NCBI GenBank assembly: GCA_032251145.1
Contig: JAVVER010000003.1
Coordinates: 6,210-70,209, forward strand
Reading direction: 5' to 3'
Origin: BRH-c54 sp032251145
GTDB lineage: Bacteria; Bacteroidota; Bacteroidia; Flavobacteriales_E; Vicingaceae
Length of the DNA stretch: 64,000 bases
Shown: piece by piece, positions 25,705 to 33,721 of the stretch
Layout of the letters: each line of letters starts with the position of its first letter
Numbering within the stretch: the stretch's first letter is position 1
Notes under the pieces: model-generated
Told to the model about the DNA's origin: nothing
The model's database searches: none
The model's input: only the letters and a program-made list of their open reading frames with translations
Translations under genes and position numbers: made by a program

Positions 25705-26790
25705 CTATTCGACATATAAGTCTAAATGACTGAATACAGTATCGGGGTTAACTATTTTAGTAGCTATTTTTTCTCCATTTTTCACTTTTCTTAAACCCTC
25801 TAAAAGAATTTTATCTTCAGGTTTTAATCCTTTTTTAACCACAAATAAGTGATTTAATTCAGCCTCAATCTCAATTTCTCGGGTTTGTATTTTACTATTA
25901 TTATCCACGACAAAAACATTTCTTTTGTCCAAAATTTCGAATGTTGCCTTCTGAGGGATGAGAAGTGCATTTTTAAGATTGGTTGGCATAATAATATTAC
26001 CCGTTTGTCCGTGTCTTAAAATTTTATTTGGGTTAGAAAATGTAGCCCTAAATGCAATGTTACCAGTTTCATTATTGAATTTGGCTTCAATAGTTTCTAT
26101 AACTCCGTTTTCATCATAAATACGTCCATTAGCCAATTGAAGGGTAACTTTAGGTAACTTGTCTAGTGATGAATTGTAAGTATAGTTGAGGTATTCTGCT
26201 TCTGGAACATTGAAATATACCCACATTTTACTGTTATCAGACAAAGTTGTAAGTAACTCACCTTCTTCCAATAAACTTCCTAAACGTACATCTTCAAAAC
26301 GGCCAATAATTCCATTAAAAGGAGCACGGATTTCAGTAAAACTAAATTCTGCTTCAGCAAGAGCTAAGTCAGCCTTGGCTTTGTCATAATGAGCTTTTGC
26401 TAAGGCTAATTCATTAGGAGAAACAATGTTACTGTCTGCAAGCATTTTGGTGTTTTGATATTCAATTTTAGCATACTCTAGCTCTGCTTCTGCCTTCTTT
26501 ACTTCCGCCTCATATACTATGGATTGTAATTTAAATAACAACTGACCCTTCTGAACGCTTTGTCCTTCATCTACATATATTTGTTGAAGATAACCCTCGT
26601 CTAATGAACGTAGTTCTATGTGTTGGATAGAGTGAATTTGTCCAACATATTCTTTATTGATAATCGTGTCTTTTTTTATTGGATTAGTTACAATAAATGT
26701 AGCTTCTTCGTGCTTTTTATGTTCATCATGCTTACAGCTTATAGATATTAATAAACTTGTTAGACTGATGAGAATTAATAATCTCTTCAT
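25705..26790 (-). CDS. RND periplasmic adaptor lipoprotein
   Basis: Membrane-fusion protein linking the RND pump to the outer-membrane channel. Lipoprotein signal ending LISISCKHDE, with a short His/Lys-rich linker after the cysteine. The lipoyl halves (YVDEGQSVQKGQLLFKL and ITEIRAPFNGIIGRF-like FTEIRAPFNGIIGRFED) flank a coiled-coil hairpin; LRHGQTGNIIMPT belongs to the beta-barrel domain. 361 residues. First pump gene of the operon; a separate small gene lies 129 bases upstream. Confidence 0.94.
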   Translation of the reverse strand: MKRLLILISLTSLLISISCKHDEHKKHEEATFIVTNPIKKDTIINKEYVGQIHSIQHIELRSLDEGYLQQIYVDEGQSVQKGQLLFKLQSIVYEAEVKKAEAELEYAKIEYQNTKMLADSNIVSPNELALAKAHYDKAKADLALAEAEFSFTEIRAPFNGIIGRFEDVRLGSLLEEGELLTTLSDNSKMWVYFNVPEAEYLNYTYNSSLDKLPKVTLQLANGRIYDENGVIETIEAKFNNETGNIAFRATFSNPNKILRHGQTGNIIMPTNLKNALLIPQKATFEILDKRNVFVVDNNSKIQTREIEIEAELNHLFVVKKGLKPEDKILLEGLRKVKNGEKIATKIVNPDTVFSHLDLYVE

Positions 26791-26919
26791 AATTAGTTTT
26801 GAATTAAAAAATAATGATTGATAGAAAAAATAGTAAATGACTTAAACCTAAAATCTTTTAAAGGATTAAATACAAATTCTTATTAACCAAATAGGTTAGG
26901 TTAATTTAAAAAAGATAGA

Positions 26920-27351
26920 TTAAATAAGAAAACTCTTCCAGGAATGGTAGAGAATTAATAGAGAAACCGTAGTTCGGTTTTCTAAGGATTGCTTTAATTG
27001 AAATAAAGTATGGTCTTCAAAGGAAGAGAAGAGTTTATCTTTACAAGATTGTTTTTCAATTAATTGATCTACACCTTCATCAAAGTTATCTTTGGATTCA
27101 TTTTCAGTAGGAGCCTCTGATTCACTTGACTTTTTAAATGGTAAATGGTAGGGATTATAGTAGGAAACAGTGGCATTTTCGGTTAGATGAATAACAAAAA
27201 CGTCATTACTTCCCTGTTTGCTATTGTTTGTATTGGCAGAATAAAGACTCCAAACATAGAATAAAGACAAAAAAACTACTAAACTATAACTAAGAATAGA
27301 TTTATAATTTATGCAGTTTTGATTTTTTTTCATTTTGTTAGTTAGTAACAT
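26920..27351 (-). CDS. Small single-span membrane protein upstream of the efflux operon
   Basis: 143 residues, not recognised. One hydrophobic helix (ILSYSLVVFLSLFYVWSLYS) is followed by a polar, acidic region with the stretch SSESEAPTENESKDNFDEG and a C-terminal hydrophobic patch (TVSLLILYHSW). It would sit in the membrane with its bulk probably outside the cytoplasm. An alternative start is ATG 27333 (MKKNQNC). It points the same way as the pump genes, and its upstream region has a palindrome, so it may share their regulation. Function unknown. Confidence 0.6.
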   Translation of the reverse strand: MLLTNKMKKNQNCINYKSILSYSLVVFLSLFYVWSLYSANTNNSKQGSNDVFVIHLTENATVSYYNPYHLPFKKSSESEAPTENESKDNFDEGVDQLIEKQSCKDKLFSSFEDHTLFQLKQSLENRTTVSLLILYHSWKSFLI

Positions 27352-27379
27352 TCTAAATTTAGAATAGATAGCAAATGTA
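27351..27379 (-). promoter_or_regulatory. -7 element with adjacent operator-like palindrome
   Basis: On the minus strand TACATTTG (27372-27379) matches TAnnTTTG. It is followed seven bases later by the perfect palindrome TTCTAAATTTAGAA (27351-27364), at the expected transcription start and ending at the ATG. A repressor site is inferred. Confidence 0.5.
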
Positions 27380-27463
27380 CAAACATAAATTTGACCTTAT
27401 AAAAAAATAACATTTTTTTATAATTTAGTCTAAGTCTAATATATTTAATATAAGTATAAAAAG

Positions 27464-29209
27464 CTAAAACCTAACTCCTAACATGCAAACATCATCAATT
27501 TGTTCTTGGTCTTTTTTCCAATTTTTAAAAAGTTGATGAATCTTATTTTTTTGTTTATCCATAGAGGTAGATTGAATTTCGATTAACCAATTTTTAAAAC
27601 CTCTCCATTTTAGTTTTTTGCCTTTTTCTCCTCCAAACTGATCTGGTAATCCATCAGAACACAAATAAACAGTTTCTCCATCTTTTAATTTAAAGGTATG
27701 GTTTTCAAAAACATGTTTAGTTTCATATAAGGAGTAACCTATAGATGCTTTAGTGCCTTTAATTTCCTGTAATTCGTTGTTAATTATCCTAAAAAGCGAA
27801 TGATTAGCCCCCGAAAAATTTAATGTGTTATCTTCACTATTCCAACAACATAGACCCATATCAAAACCATCTCTAATGTTTTCATCCGATTTTTTAAATA
27901 AGCGTATTAATAACTCATCTAATTGAGTTAAAATTTCTGATGGTTGAGTGATTTGTTTTTCTAATACTACTTTGTTCAGTAAATTAAACGCAATAAGGCT
28001 AACAAAAGCCCCAGGGACTCCATGTCCGGTACAATCTATAACAGCAAAAAATGTTTTAGTACCTATTTTTTCTGTCCAATAAAAATCGCCTGAAACGATA
28101 TCTTTTGGTTGATAAAACACAAAACTATTGTTAAGTAATGATTTAACCTTGTTTTCGCTGGGAATAATGGCTAATTGAATTCTTTTTGCATAGTGAATAC
28201 TATCTGTAATGGCTACGTTTTTATATTCAATTTCATTTCGTTGTTGCTCAATTTTATTAAAGGCTTTTGTAAGTTGCGTGTTTTTTCTTTTAGTTTCTTC
28301 GGTTTCAGAAGTTATTGCTTTTAATTGAAAATTAAATTCAATTTTTTTAAGCTGTTGAGCGTTATTATCCGCTAAAAGTTGCTCTTTATATTGGTTGTGA
28401 ATATTCAAAAGTTCGTATGCTTTGTTAAAATCATTCAATTTTGCATAAGCAATAGAAAGTTCTTTGTATATAGGAATTTCATCTTCAATAGATCTTTTTT
28501 CTTTAGCAACTTTTAATGCATCATTTAATATTTCAATAGCTTTAGTAGTGTTGCTTTGTATGTTATGTATAGCTCCAATCATGGTACTGGAGGCAATAAT
28601 AATTTGCCAATATTTACTTTCTTTACCCAATTCCAACCCTTGATTTAAATAAATTAAAGCATTAGGATAATCTTTTTTAAAAAAATTAACCTCTCCAATA
28701 TTGTGATGTACAATGGCTTTAATTCGAGTAGAGATATCAGGAAAACTTAAACAAATATTAAAATAATGTAGAGCATTTTCATAATCACCCATAACGGTGT
28801 AAGTATCACCAATATTATTGTAGGTACTGAGCTGTCCGTTTTTATCGTTTACTTTTTTTCTAAGTTCTAAGCACCTTAAATTACATTCCAATCGTTTTTG
28901 ATAATCTTTTAAAAAATTATAAACGCCACCTAAAATGTTTAAACAATCTGCCTCGCCTTTATAATCGTTAATAGACTGATAAAGTTCTTGGGCATGCAAA
29001 ACAGCTTTTAGCGTTTCAATATAATTGGAGGCTTGAGAATAACAAAGAGCGATTTGTTTAGAACAATCTGCCAATGCTTTTGTATCGAAAATTTCTGTTG
29101 CCATTTTTTCTGCCTCACGAGCTTTAAGAATAGCTTCAGGCAAATTGTCTTCCATCATTTCCGAAGAAGACTGTAATAATGAGCTTATATTTTCAAGTGT
29201 TGGATTCAC
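27464..29209 (-). CDS. TPR-SpoIIE/PP2C-type serine phosphatase
   Basis: A 581-residue cytoplasmic protein. The first about 290 residues are tetratricopeptide repeats (ALADCSKQIALCYSQASNY, ADCLNILGGVYNFLKDYQ, STYNNIGDTYTVMGDYENAL). A coiled coil follows near 290-340, then a SpoIIE-type PP2C domain: FYQPKDIVSGDFYWTE, FAVIDCTGHGVPGAFVSLIA, and YLCSDGLPDQFGGEKGKK, with the metal-binding aspartates in SGDFYW, DCTGHG and SDG. Proteins of this design usually act on anti-sigma antagonists or in signalling. No partner is adjacent; its divergent neighbour is the MORN-repeat protein. Confidence 0.92.
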   Translation of the reverse strand: MNPTLENISSLLQSSSEMMEDNLPEAILKAREAEKMATEIFDTKALADCSKQIALCYSQASNYIETLKAVLHAQELYQSINDYKGEADCLNILGGVYNFLKDYQKRLECNLRCLELRKKVNDKNGQLSTYNNIGDTYTVMGDYENALHYFNICLSFPDISTRIKAIVHHNIGEVNFFKKDYPNALIYLNQGLELGKESKYWQIIIASSTMIGAIHNIQSNTTKAIEILNDALKVAKEKRSIEDEIPIYKELSIAYAKLNDFNKAYELLNIHNQYKEQLLADNNAQQLKKIEFNFQLKAITSETEETKRKNTQLTKAFNKIEQQRNEIEYKNVAITDSIHYAKRIQLAIIPSENKVKSLLNNSFVFYQPKDIVSGDFYWTEKIGTKTFFAVIDCTGHGVPGAFVSLIAFNLLNKVVLEKQITQPSEILTQLDELLIRLFKKSDENIRDGFDMGLCCWNSEDNTLNFSGANHSLFRIINNELQEIKGTKASIGYSLYETKHVFENHTFKLKDGETVYLCSDGLPDQFGGEKGKKLKWRGFKNWLIEIQSTSMDKQKNKIHQLFKNWKKDQEQIDDVCMLGVRF

Positions 29210-29228
29210 TATATTATGACTATTGGCT

Positions 29229-29257
29229 TCAAAGGTAAGTTAAAATACCATATTTCA
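29229..29257 (-). promoter_or_regulatory. Promoter of the TPR-phosphatase gene
   Basis: On the minus strand: TTG (29255-29257), 18 bases, then TACCTTTG (29229-29236), a full consensus match, about 20 bases before the ATG at 29209. Confidence 0.75.
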
Positions 29258-29332
29258 AAAAAACTGACCAACATTGTTTAAACCAATAAAGTTTGTCTTT
29301 TTTCGTTAAATTCGTAGCAAAATTTTTAAACC

Positions 29333-31111
29333 ATGAACATACGATTAATTATAGTTTTATTATTGTTGAACACTTCTGTTTTTGCACAGTTGCACACTTA
29401 TAAATGGACCAATGGCAACAAAAAAGCCGAAGGGGTTGTAAAAGATGGTCTTGAGCAAGGAAAGTGGACTTTTTGGAGTAAAGATGGTGTGATTCAGCAA
29501 GAAGTTACTTATAAAGATGGTGAATTTCATGGTGAATATATCAATTACAATAAAGAAGGTAAAAAAGTAGAACAAGGAAACTTTGTTCGCTCAATGAAAG
29601 AAGGAGAATGCAAAGTTTGGTACGAAAACGGTCAGCTCGAATTGGTTGGATATAACAAAATTGGCTACAGAGATAGTTTATGGACTTTCTATTATCCATC
29701 TGGAAATAAAAAAGAAGAAGGACATTTTAAAAGGGATGAAAGAGTTGGTGAATGGACCTCTTGGTACGACAATAAGCAAATAAAAAGTAAAATGTTGTTT
29801 GATAATGGCATTGCCAAAATGATAAGTTTTTGGAGTAATGATGGGAAAGGTTTAGTTGTAAATGGTAATGGGCAATTTATAGAATATCATGAAAATAAAA
29901 ACCCTCAAATTTCAGGAAAATATAAAGACAGTTTAAAAACTGGGTTATGGATAGAATATGCTAATAATGGAGTTAAAATTACAGAAGGCTCTTATAAAAA
30001 TAATTTAAGAGATGGAAAGTGGACAAACTTTAGACCCGATGAATCTATTTTTTCTGAAGGAAATTATAAAGATGGCTTTTTTGATGGAACTTGGAGTTTT
30101 TGGTATGCTAATGGACAATTATTAAAACAAATTAATTATGTTGACGGAAAAGAAAATGGAATTTACAAAGAGTGGTTCGAAAACGGAAAATTAAGTGCAG
30201 AAGGAAATTTTACAAATGGTAAAAAAGATGGAAAGTGGATCTATTTATTAGAAAATGGAAATACCGATTTTATAGGACATTTTAAAGAGGATTTACGACA
30301 TGGAATATGGACTTTTTATGATTCTAAAGCTAACAAAAGTTATGAAGGAAATTATGAAAATGACAAGAAAAATGGAGAATGGACGTATTGGTATCCAAAT
30401 GGAGTAGTATGGAAACAAGGAAGTTATAAAGATAATGTAAAACATGGTTTGTGGAGTTTTTATACGGAAGAAAATCAACTAGTAATGCAGGGTAAATTTG
30501 AAAACGGAAAAGAAGAAGGTTTGTGGCAATCTTGGTACGATTCGGGCGAACAAAAAGATAAAGGGTATTATACAAATGGTTTAATGAATGGCAAGTGGGA
30601 AGGTTGGTTTTTAAATGGAAATAAAGATTATGCGGGAGAATATAAAAACGGATTGAAAGACGGTATTTGGGAGCATTGGCACGAAAACGGACAGCAAGAA
30701 TTGTTAGAGACTTACATGATTGTTCCTAAAGATAAAAAGAAATATTACAAAGACAAGGACAATAAGTTTATAGAAGTGAATAATCAATATATGATTTCTG
30801 TTAAAGAAGGAGCGTATTTTGAGTGGTATGAAAACGGCAAACCAAAAACGGATGGTTTTTTTGTAAATAATGAACAAGATGGAAAATGGACATATTATTA
30901 CGAAAATGGCAATAAAATGTACGAACAAACAATGGTAGGAGGAAGACAAGAAGGTAAAGTAACTTCTTGGTACGAAATAGGGACGTTAGAAAGTGAAAAG
31001 AATTATAAAAACGGACAAGCAGAAGGAAAATGGGTGTTTTATGAAAAACAACAAGGAAAAGTAAAAAGAGTAATGTATTTTAAAGAAGGTAAGAAAGTAA
31101 AGGAAGAGTAA
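29333..31111 (+). CDS. Secreted protein of about twenty MORN-like (YwqK-type) repeats
   Basis: Signal peptide MNIRLIIVLLLLNTSVFAQ, then almost nothing but repeats of about 22-23 residues with the core G-x-W-x-x-W/Y-x-x-N/D-G, for example GKWTFWSKDG, GEWTYWYPNG and GIWEHWHENG. I count roughly 20-22 units over 592 residues. The family is labelled YwqK antitoxin or MORN repeat in databases; the antitoxin name comes from a Bacillus homologue and does not transfer here. The repeats should form a long beta-hairpin ladder. One unit pair is interrupted by a lysine-rich insert near residue 465 (VPKDKKKYYKDKDNKF). Function unknown; likely periplasmic or surface-exposed. Confidence 0.85.
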   Translation: MNIRLIIVLLLLNTSVFAQLHTYKWTNGNKKAEGVVKDGLEQGKWTFWSKDGVIQQEVTYKDGEFHGEYINYNKEGKKVEQGNFVRSMKEGECKVWYENGQLELVGYNKIGYRDSLWTFYYPSGNKKEEGHFKRDERVGEWTSWYDNKQIKSKMLFDNGIAKMISFWSNDGKGLVVNGNGQFIEYHENKNPQISGKYKDSLKTGLWIEYANNGVKITEGSYKNNLRDGKWTNFRPDESIFSEGNYKDGFFDGTWSFWYANGQLLKQINYVDGKENGIYKEWFENGKLSAEGNFTNGKKDGKWIYLLENGNTDFIGHFKEDLRHGIWTFYDSKANKSYEGNYENDKKNGEWTYWYPNGVVWKQGSYKDNVKHGLWSFYTEENQLVMQGKFENGKEEGLWQSWYDSGEQKDKGYYTNGLMNGKWEGWFLNGNKDYAGEYKNGLKDGIWEHWHENGQQELLETYMIVPKDKKKYYKDKDNKFIEVNNQYMISVKEGAYFEWYENGKPKTDGFFVNNEQDGKWTYYYENGNKMYEQTMVGGRQEGKVTSWYEIGTLESEKNYKNGQAEGKWVFYEKQQGKVKRVMYFKEGKKVKEE

Positions 31112-31120
31112 GTTTAAAAT

Positions 31121-31270
31121 TTAAGCCCAACTGCAAGGGCAACTTTTGCAGAATTTGCCTTTTTTCTTAAACTTTTCGCAACAAGTAGCTTTCTTTTTCT
31201 TCTTTCTCAAATCAAAAATCTCTTGAGACTTTTGTTCAAAAATAGATTTAGATGATGTTGTTGCTTTCAT
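31121..31270 (-). CDS. Cysteine-rich basic microprotein, 49 residues
   Basis: ATG at 31268-31270, TAA at 31121-31123. The N-terminal half is plain (MKATTSSKSIFEQKSQEIFD), followed by RKKKKKATCCEKFKKKGKFC and KSCPCSWA, giving cysteines at 30, 31, 41, 44 and 46. The CC-x9-C-x2-C-x-C spacing suggests metal binding, as in zinc ribbons or metallothionein-like peptides, with a strongly basic linker that could contact nucleic acid. I recall similar short KKGKxCKxCP proteins in Bacteroidota, with no assigned function. Convergent with the MORN gene, ten bases from its stop. Confidence 0.65.
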   Translation of the reverse strand: MKATTSSKSIFEQKSQEIFDLRKKKKKATCCEKFKKKGKFCKSCPCSWA

Positions 31271-31348
31271 ATGAAGATACTTATTGTTTTAAATCGGTCG
31301 TATGGAATAAGTCATATTATCTTTGTTATTGGATAAGTACTTTTGCAC

Positions 31349-31393
31349 ATGTCTTATTTCATAAAGCAAAACTACTATTTAGAATCATTATAA
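31349..31393 (+). other. Candidate 14-codon ORF behind a leaderless-type promoter element
   Basis: TACTTTTG (31338-31345) is followed by CAC and an ATG opening MSYFIKQNYYLESL, then TAA. The promoter-to-ATG layout is the same as for several full genes in this window. It could be a microprotein, the stub of a deleted gene, or chance. No -33 TTG at the right distance is visible. Confidence 0.3.
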
Positions 31394-31455
31394 ACAATAC
31401 CTAAAAAAAGGTATAATTTTGGGGTAAGTTAAATTAATAAAATATACGAATGTAT

Positions 31456-31506
31456 TAGCCTTTTGCGTTGAACATCCTCCCCTTTCGGGGGAGTTAGAGG
31501 GGGCTA
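31456..31506. repeat. Intergenic palindromic repeat (GGGGGAGTTAGAGGGGG type)
   Basis: TAGCC (31456-31460) pairs with GGCTA (31502-31506). Inside is the hairpin CTCCCC-TTTC-GGGGAG with an extra G. The segment is G/C-rich in AT-rich surroundings and shares the GGGGGAG / TTAG / GGGGG motif with the element at 162-230, so both probably belong to one dispersed repeat family. Apart from this, the small ORF and the cysteine-rich gene, nothing else is seen between 31112 and 31522. Confidence 0.6.
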
Positions 31507-31522
31507 TTAAATTAAAAAAATT

Positions 31523-32071
31523 ATGAAAATATACACAAAGACAGGTGATAGAGGAGAAACTTCGCTTTTTGGTGGAGAAAGAGTTCCTAAATATCATTAT
31601 AGAATTGAAGCTTACGGAACGGTAGATGAATTAAATTCAACTATTGGACTAGTAAGAGACCAAGCTATTGATAAGGCTACTTTTAACATTTTATTGGAAG
31701 TGCAAGACAGGTTATTTACTTTGGGTTCTAACTTAGCTACTGACCCAAGTAATAAAAAAGTAAAAACGCCTCAATTGAACAAATCAGATATTGAATTGTT
31801 GGAAAAAGAAATTGATAAAATGAATGAAACCTTGCCCGAAATGCGTTCCTTCGTTTTGCCGGGTGGGCATCCAACGGTTTCTTATTGTCACATTGCCAGG
31901 TGTGTTTGCAGAAGAGCTGAAAGGTTAGTTGTGTTTTTATCGGAAAAAGAGCCAATAAATGAAGATATTATCATTTATCTTAACCGATTATCAGACTATT
32001 TATTTGTGTTAAGTAGAAAATTAACACAAGATTTTAAGGCTAACGAAATACCTTGGAAGCCTCGTTATTAA
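31523..32071 (+). CDS. PduO-type cob(I)alamin adenosyltransferase
   Basis: Transfers the adenosyl group of ATP to cob(I)alamin to make coenzyme B12. The N-terminal ATP-binding motif is YTKTGDRGETSLFGGERV, followed by KYHYRIEAYGTVDELNS. RSFVLPGGHP and CRRAERLVV complete the active site. 182 residues, typical. No other cobalamin gene is near, so it may serve salvage for B12-dependent enzymes elsewhere. The repeat element at 31456-31506 lies just upstream. Confidence 0.95.
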   Translation: MKIYTKTGDRGETSLFGGERVPKYHYRIEAYGTVDELNSTIGLVRDQAIDKATFNILLEVQDRLFTLGSNLATDPSNKKVKTPQLNKSDIELLEKEIDKMNETLPEMRSFVLPGGHPTVSYCHIARCVCRRAERLVVFLSEKEPINEDIIIYLNRLSDYLFVLSRKLTQDFKANEIPWKPRY

Positions 32072-32133
32072 AGATTATTAAGTTGTTTTTGTAAGTTCAT
32101 AATTAGGCTAAAAAATAGTTGATAATTTTTTCC

Positions 32134-32163
32134 TTGCTTATGTAAACAAAAAATCTACTTTTG
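32134..32163 (+). promoter_or_regulatory. Promoter of the DUF2795 gene
   Basis: TTG (32134-32136), exactly 19 bases, TACTTTTG (32156-32163): full consensus. The leader to the ATG at 32222 is about 55 bases. Confidence 0.85.
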
Positions 32164-32221
32164 CGTAACGATTAAAAAACGCATAAAAACCAAAATTAAA
32201 CATAACTAAAACTTAGAAATT

Positions 32222-32443
32222 ATGTATTGGACACTAGAATTAGCATCACATTTAGAAGATGCACCATGGCCGGCAGATAAAGATGAATTAATTGATTATG
32301 CCATCAGAACAGGTGCCCCTTTGGAAGTAATAGAAAATCTTCAAGAGTTAGAAGGAGATGAAGAAATTTATGATAGCATTGATGATGTTTGGCCAGATTA
32401 TCCTACCAAAGAAGATTTCTTCTTTAATGAGGATGAATATTGA
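32222..32443 (+). CDS. DUF2795 small acidic protein
   Basis: 73 residues, strongly acidic. MYWTLELASHLEDAPWPADK followed by ELIDYAIRTGAPLEVIENLQ and the acidic C-terminus (DDVWPDYPTKEDFFFNEDEY) is a highly conserved Bacteroidota small protein assigned to DUF2795. Function unknown. A consensus promoter and a terminator make it a single-gene transcript, and the good promoter suggests high expression. Confidence 0.9.
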   Translation: MYWTLELASHLEDAPWPADKDELIDYAIRTGAPLEVIENLQELEGDEEIYDSIDDVWPDYPTKEDFFFNEDEY

Positions 32444-32463
32444 TTTGAAAAAATAGGACAAAA

Positions 32464-32496
32464 CAAAGAGGCTGCAATTTATTGCAGCCTTCTTTG
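32464..32496. terminator. Terminator after the DUF2795 gene
   Basis: GGCTGCAA / TTGCAGCC (32470-32477 with 32482-32489), extended by AAAGA / TCTTT with an imperfect match. The T-tract is interrupted. Confidence 0.75.
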
Positions 32497-32513
32497 TTGG
32501 TGTTAATATTAAA

Positions 32514-33037
32514 CTATTTATCATCTAGCTTAAAACTAATTGGCAAATGCATTTTAACATTTACATTTTTGCCTTCATGTTTCTCAGGAACCCAATCGGG
32601 TATTTTATTAATTACTCGTAACGCTTCTTTGTCTAAAAGTTCATTACATACAATTTAATGCTTTAATGTTGTTTGTTTTTTGTGTTTTCATCATAGCTAT
32701 TCTTTTTTTGATTAATAATTGATTGTTAAAATTATTTACTAAATCGCTGCAATTGGCACCCAATAATTGGGCTATTAATACATTAAAATAGTGTTTTTTA
32801 TTTGATTGAGAAACAATGTTATCGGCAATAAATTCATGATTATTTTTTACGTTTTTTAGGGCTATCCAAACCAATGGGTTAAACCAAAATAGTGTTTTAT
32901 ACAATTCATAAATTAATATGTCAAGCGAATGAAGTTCTTTAGCATGAATTTTTTCGTGAGCTAAAATCATGTTTTTTGCTTTTCAACATCAATACTTTCA
33001 GGAATATAAATAAAGTTGAAGAAGGAAAATGGCAGAA
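32514..33037 (-). pseudogene. Broken BlaR1-type M56 peptidase/TonB gene
   Basis: Three pieces of one gene lie in different frames. From 33037 down, LPFSFFNFIYIPESIDVEKQ reads in one frame; near 32970 a single-base loss shifts to ILAHEKIHAKELHSLDILIY, which carries the M56 zinc motif HExxH and WFNPLVWIALKNVKNNHEFI; this frame stops at 32644. A third frame then gives a TonB C-terminal end, ELLDKEALRVINKIPDW up to PISFKLDDK and a TAG at 32514-32516. Intact M56-TonB proteins of Bacteroidota are several hundred residues; the first membrane helices and the linker between peptidase and TonB parts are missing. Confidence 0.85.
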
Positions 33038-33503
33038 GTAGGCATTCCTGTAAATTTTGGATATGCAACCAGTGGAGTATTTTCTGGTTGGGTAGTAGAG
33101 CAAAGTAAACCTACTGATGCTAATGGTAAGGTAAGCTTTAAAGCTCAAAAAGAAGATAAAAGCTATAGTGTAAAAGTTCCTGATGGAGTAGATTATTTTG
33201 GGGATGGAGCAGATTTAAAACAAGGTGAAAACAACCGTGTGTTTTTAGAAGCTAGCCCTTTTGCTTATGTGCGTGTACATGCTAAAAACGTGAACTCTTT
33301 TGATAATAATGATAGGATTAATATAGGGGGGGGATTCGATTTATGGAATGAATGTGGATACTGTTGTAATACAGGGGTCTTTTAAAGGAACTGGAAATGG
33401 AGAATTTGGTTGGGTTGTAACTAAAAATAATATAACAACGATTTTTAGTCAAACTGTTTATTACGTAGGCAGAGACATCATTAATTATACTATAGAATAT
33501 TAA
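33029..33503 (+). pseudogene. Truncated and frameshifted surface-protein gene with poly-G tract
   Basis: The frame from 33029 reads AEVGIPVNFGYATSGVFSGW and further beta-rich sequence to RINIGG, then meets eight G (33326-33333) and soon stops at 33385. Removing one G restores a frame that continues DSIYGMNVDTVVIQGSFKG to a stop at 33501-33503. The 5' end also seems lost: no signal peptide, an in-frame stop at 33017, and it abuts the M56 remnant. Probably a lipoprotein or cell-surface beta-sandwich protein originally; no family assigned. Confidence 0.75.
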
Positions 33504-33513
33504 CCTCATAAGT

Positions 33514-33594
33514 ATGAAAAAAATTATTATTTCTTTTTTAATTTGTTTTATCGATAAATTGCTATCAGATAAACATAAAGAACAAGTTCTTTAA
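33514..33594 (+). pseudogene. Orphan signal-peptide stub
   Basis: ATG opens MKKIIISFLICFIDKLLSDK and stops after 26 codons. The first 12 residues look like the start of a secretion signal, the rest does not continue it, so this is likely the fused remnant of a deleted secreted-protein gene. It lies 10 bases after the poly-G pseudogene. Nothing else is seen up to 33671. Confidence 0.45.
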
Positions 33595-33671
33595 ATAGAA
33601 GTTGTTAAACTAATTAGTAGCAATAAAGTTTAAAGTTAATACCAAAGTAATATATACATAAATGTTTTAAG

Positions 33672-33699
33672 TTGACTTGTACAATATTCTGTAATTTTG
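33672..33699 (+). promoter_or_regulatory. Promoter of the polyprenyl synthetase gene
   Basis: TTG (33672-33674), 17 bases, TAATTTTG (33692-33699). The start codon is about 22 bases downstream. Confidence 0.65.
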
Positions 33700-33721
33700 T
33701 TGGTAACAAAAACTGATTATA

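Noticed and set aside
29333..31111. Toxin-antitoxin interpretation of the MORN-like repeat protein
   Set aside because: The database name comes from a Bacillus pair; no toxin gene is adjacent, and this protein has a secretion signal.
32939..33148. 69-residue minus-strand ORF over the pseudogene junction
   Set aside because: Runs across two unrelated remnants out of their true frames.
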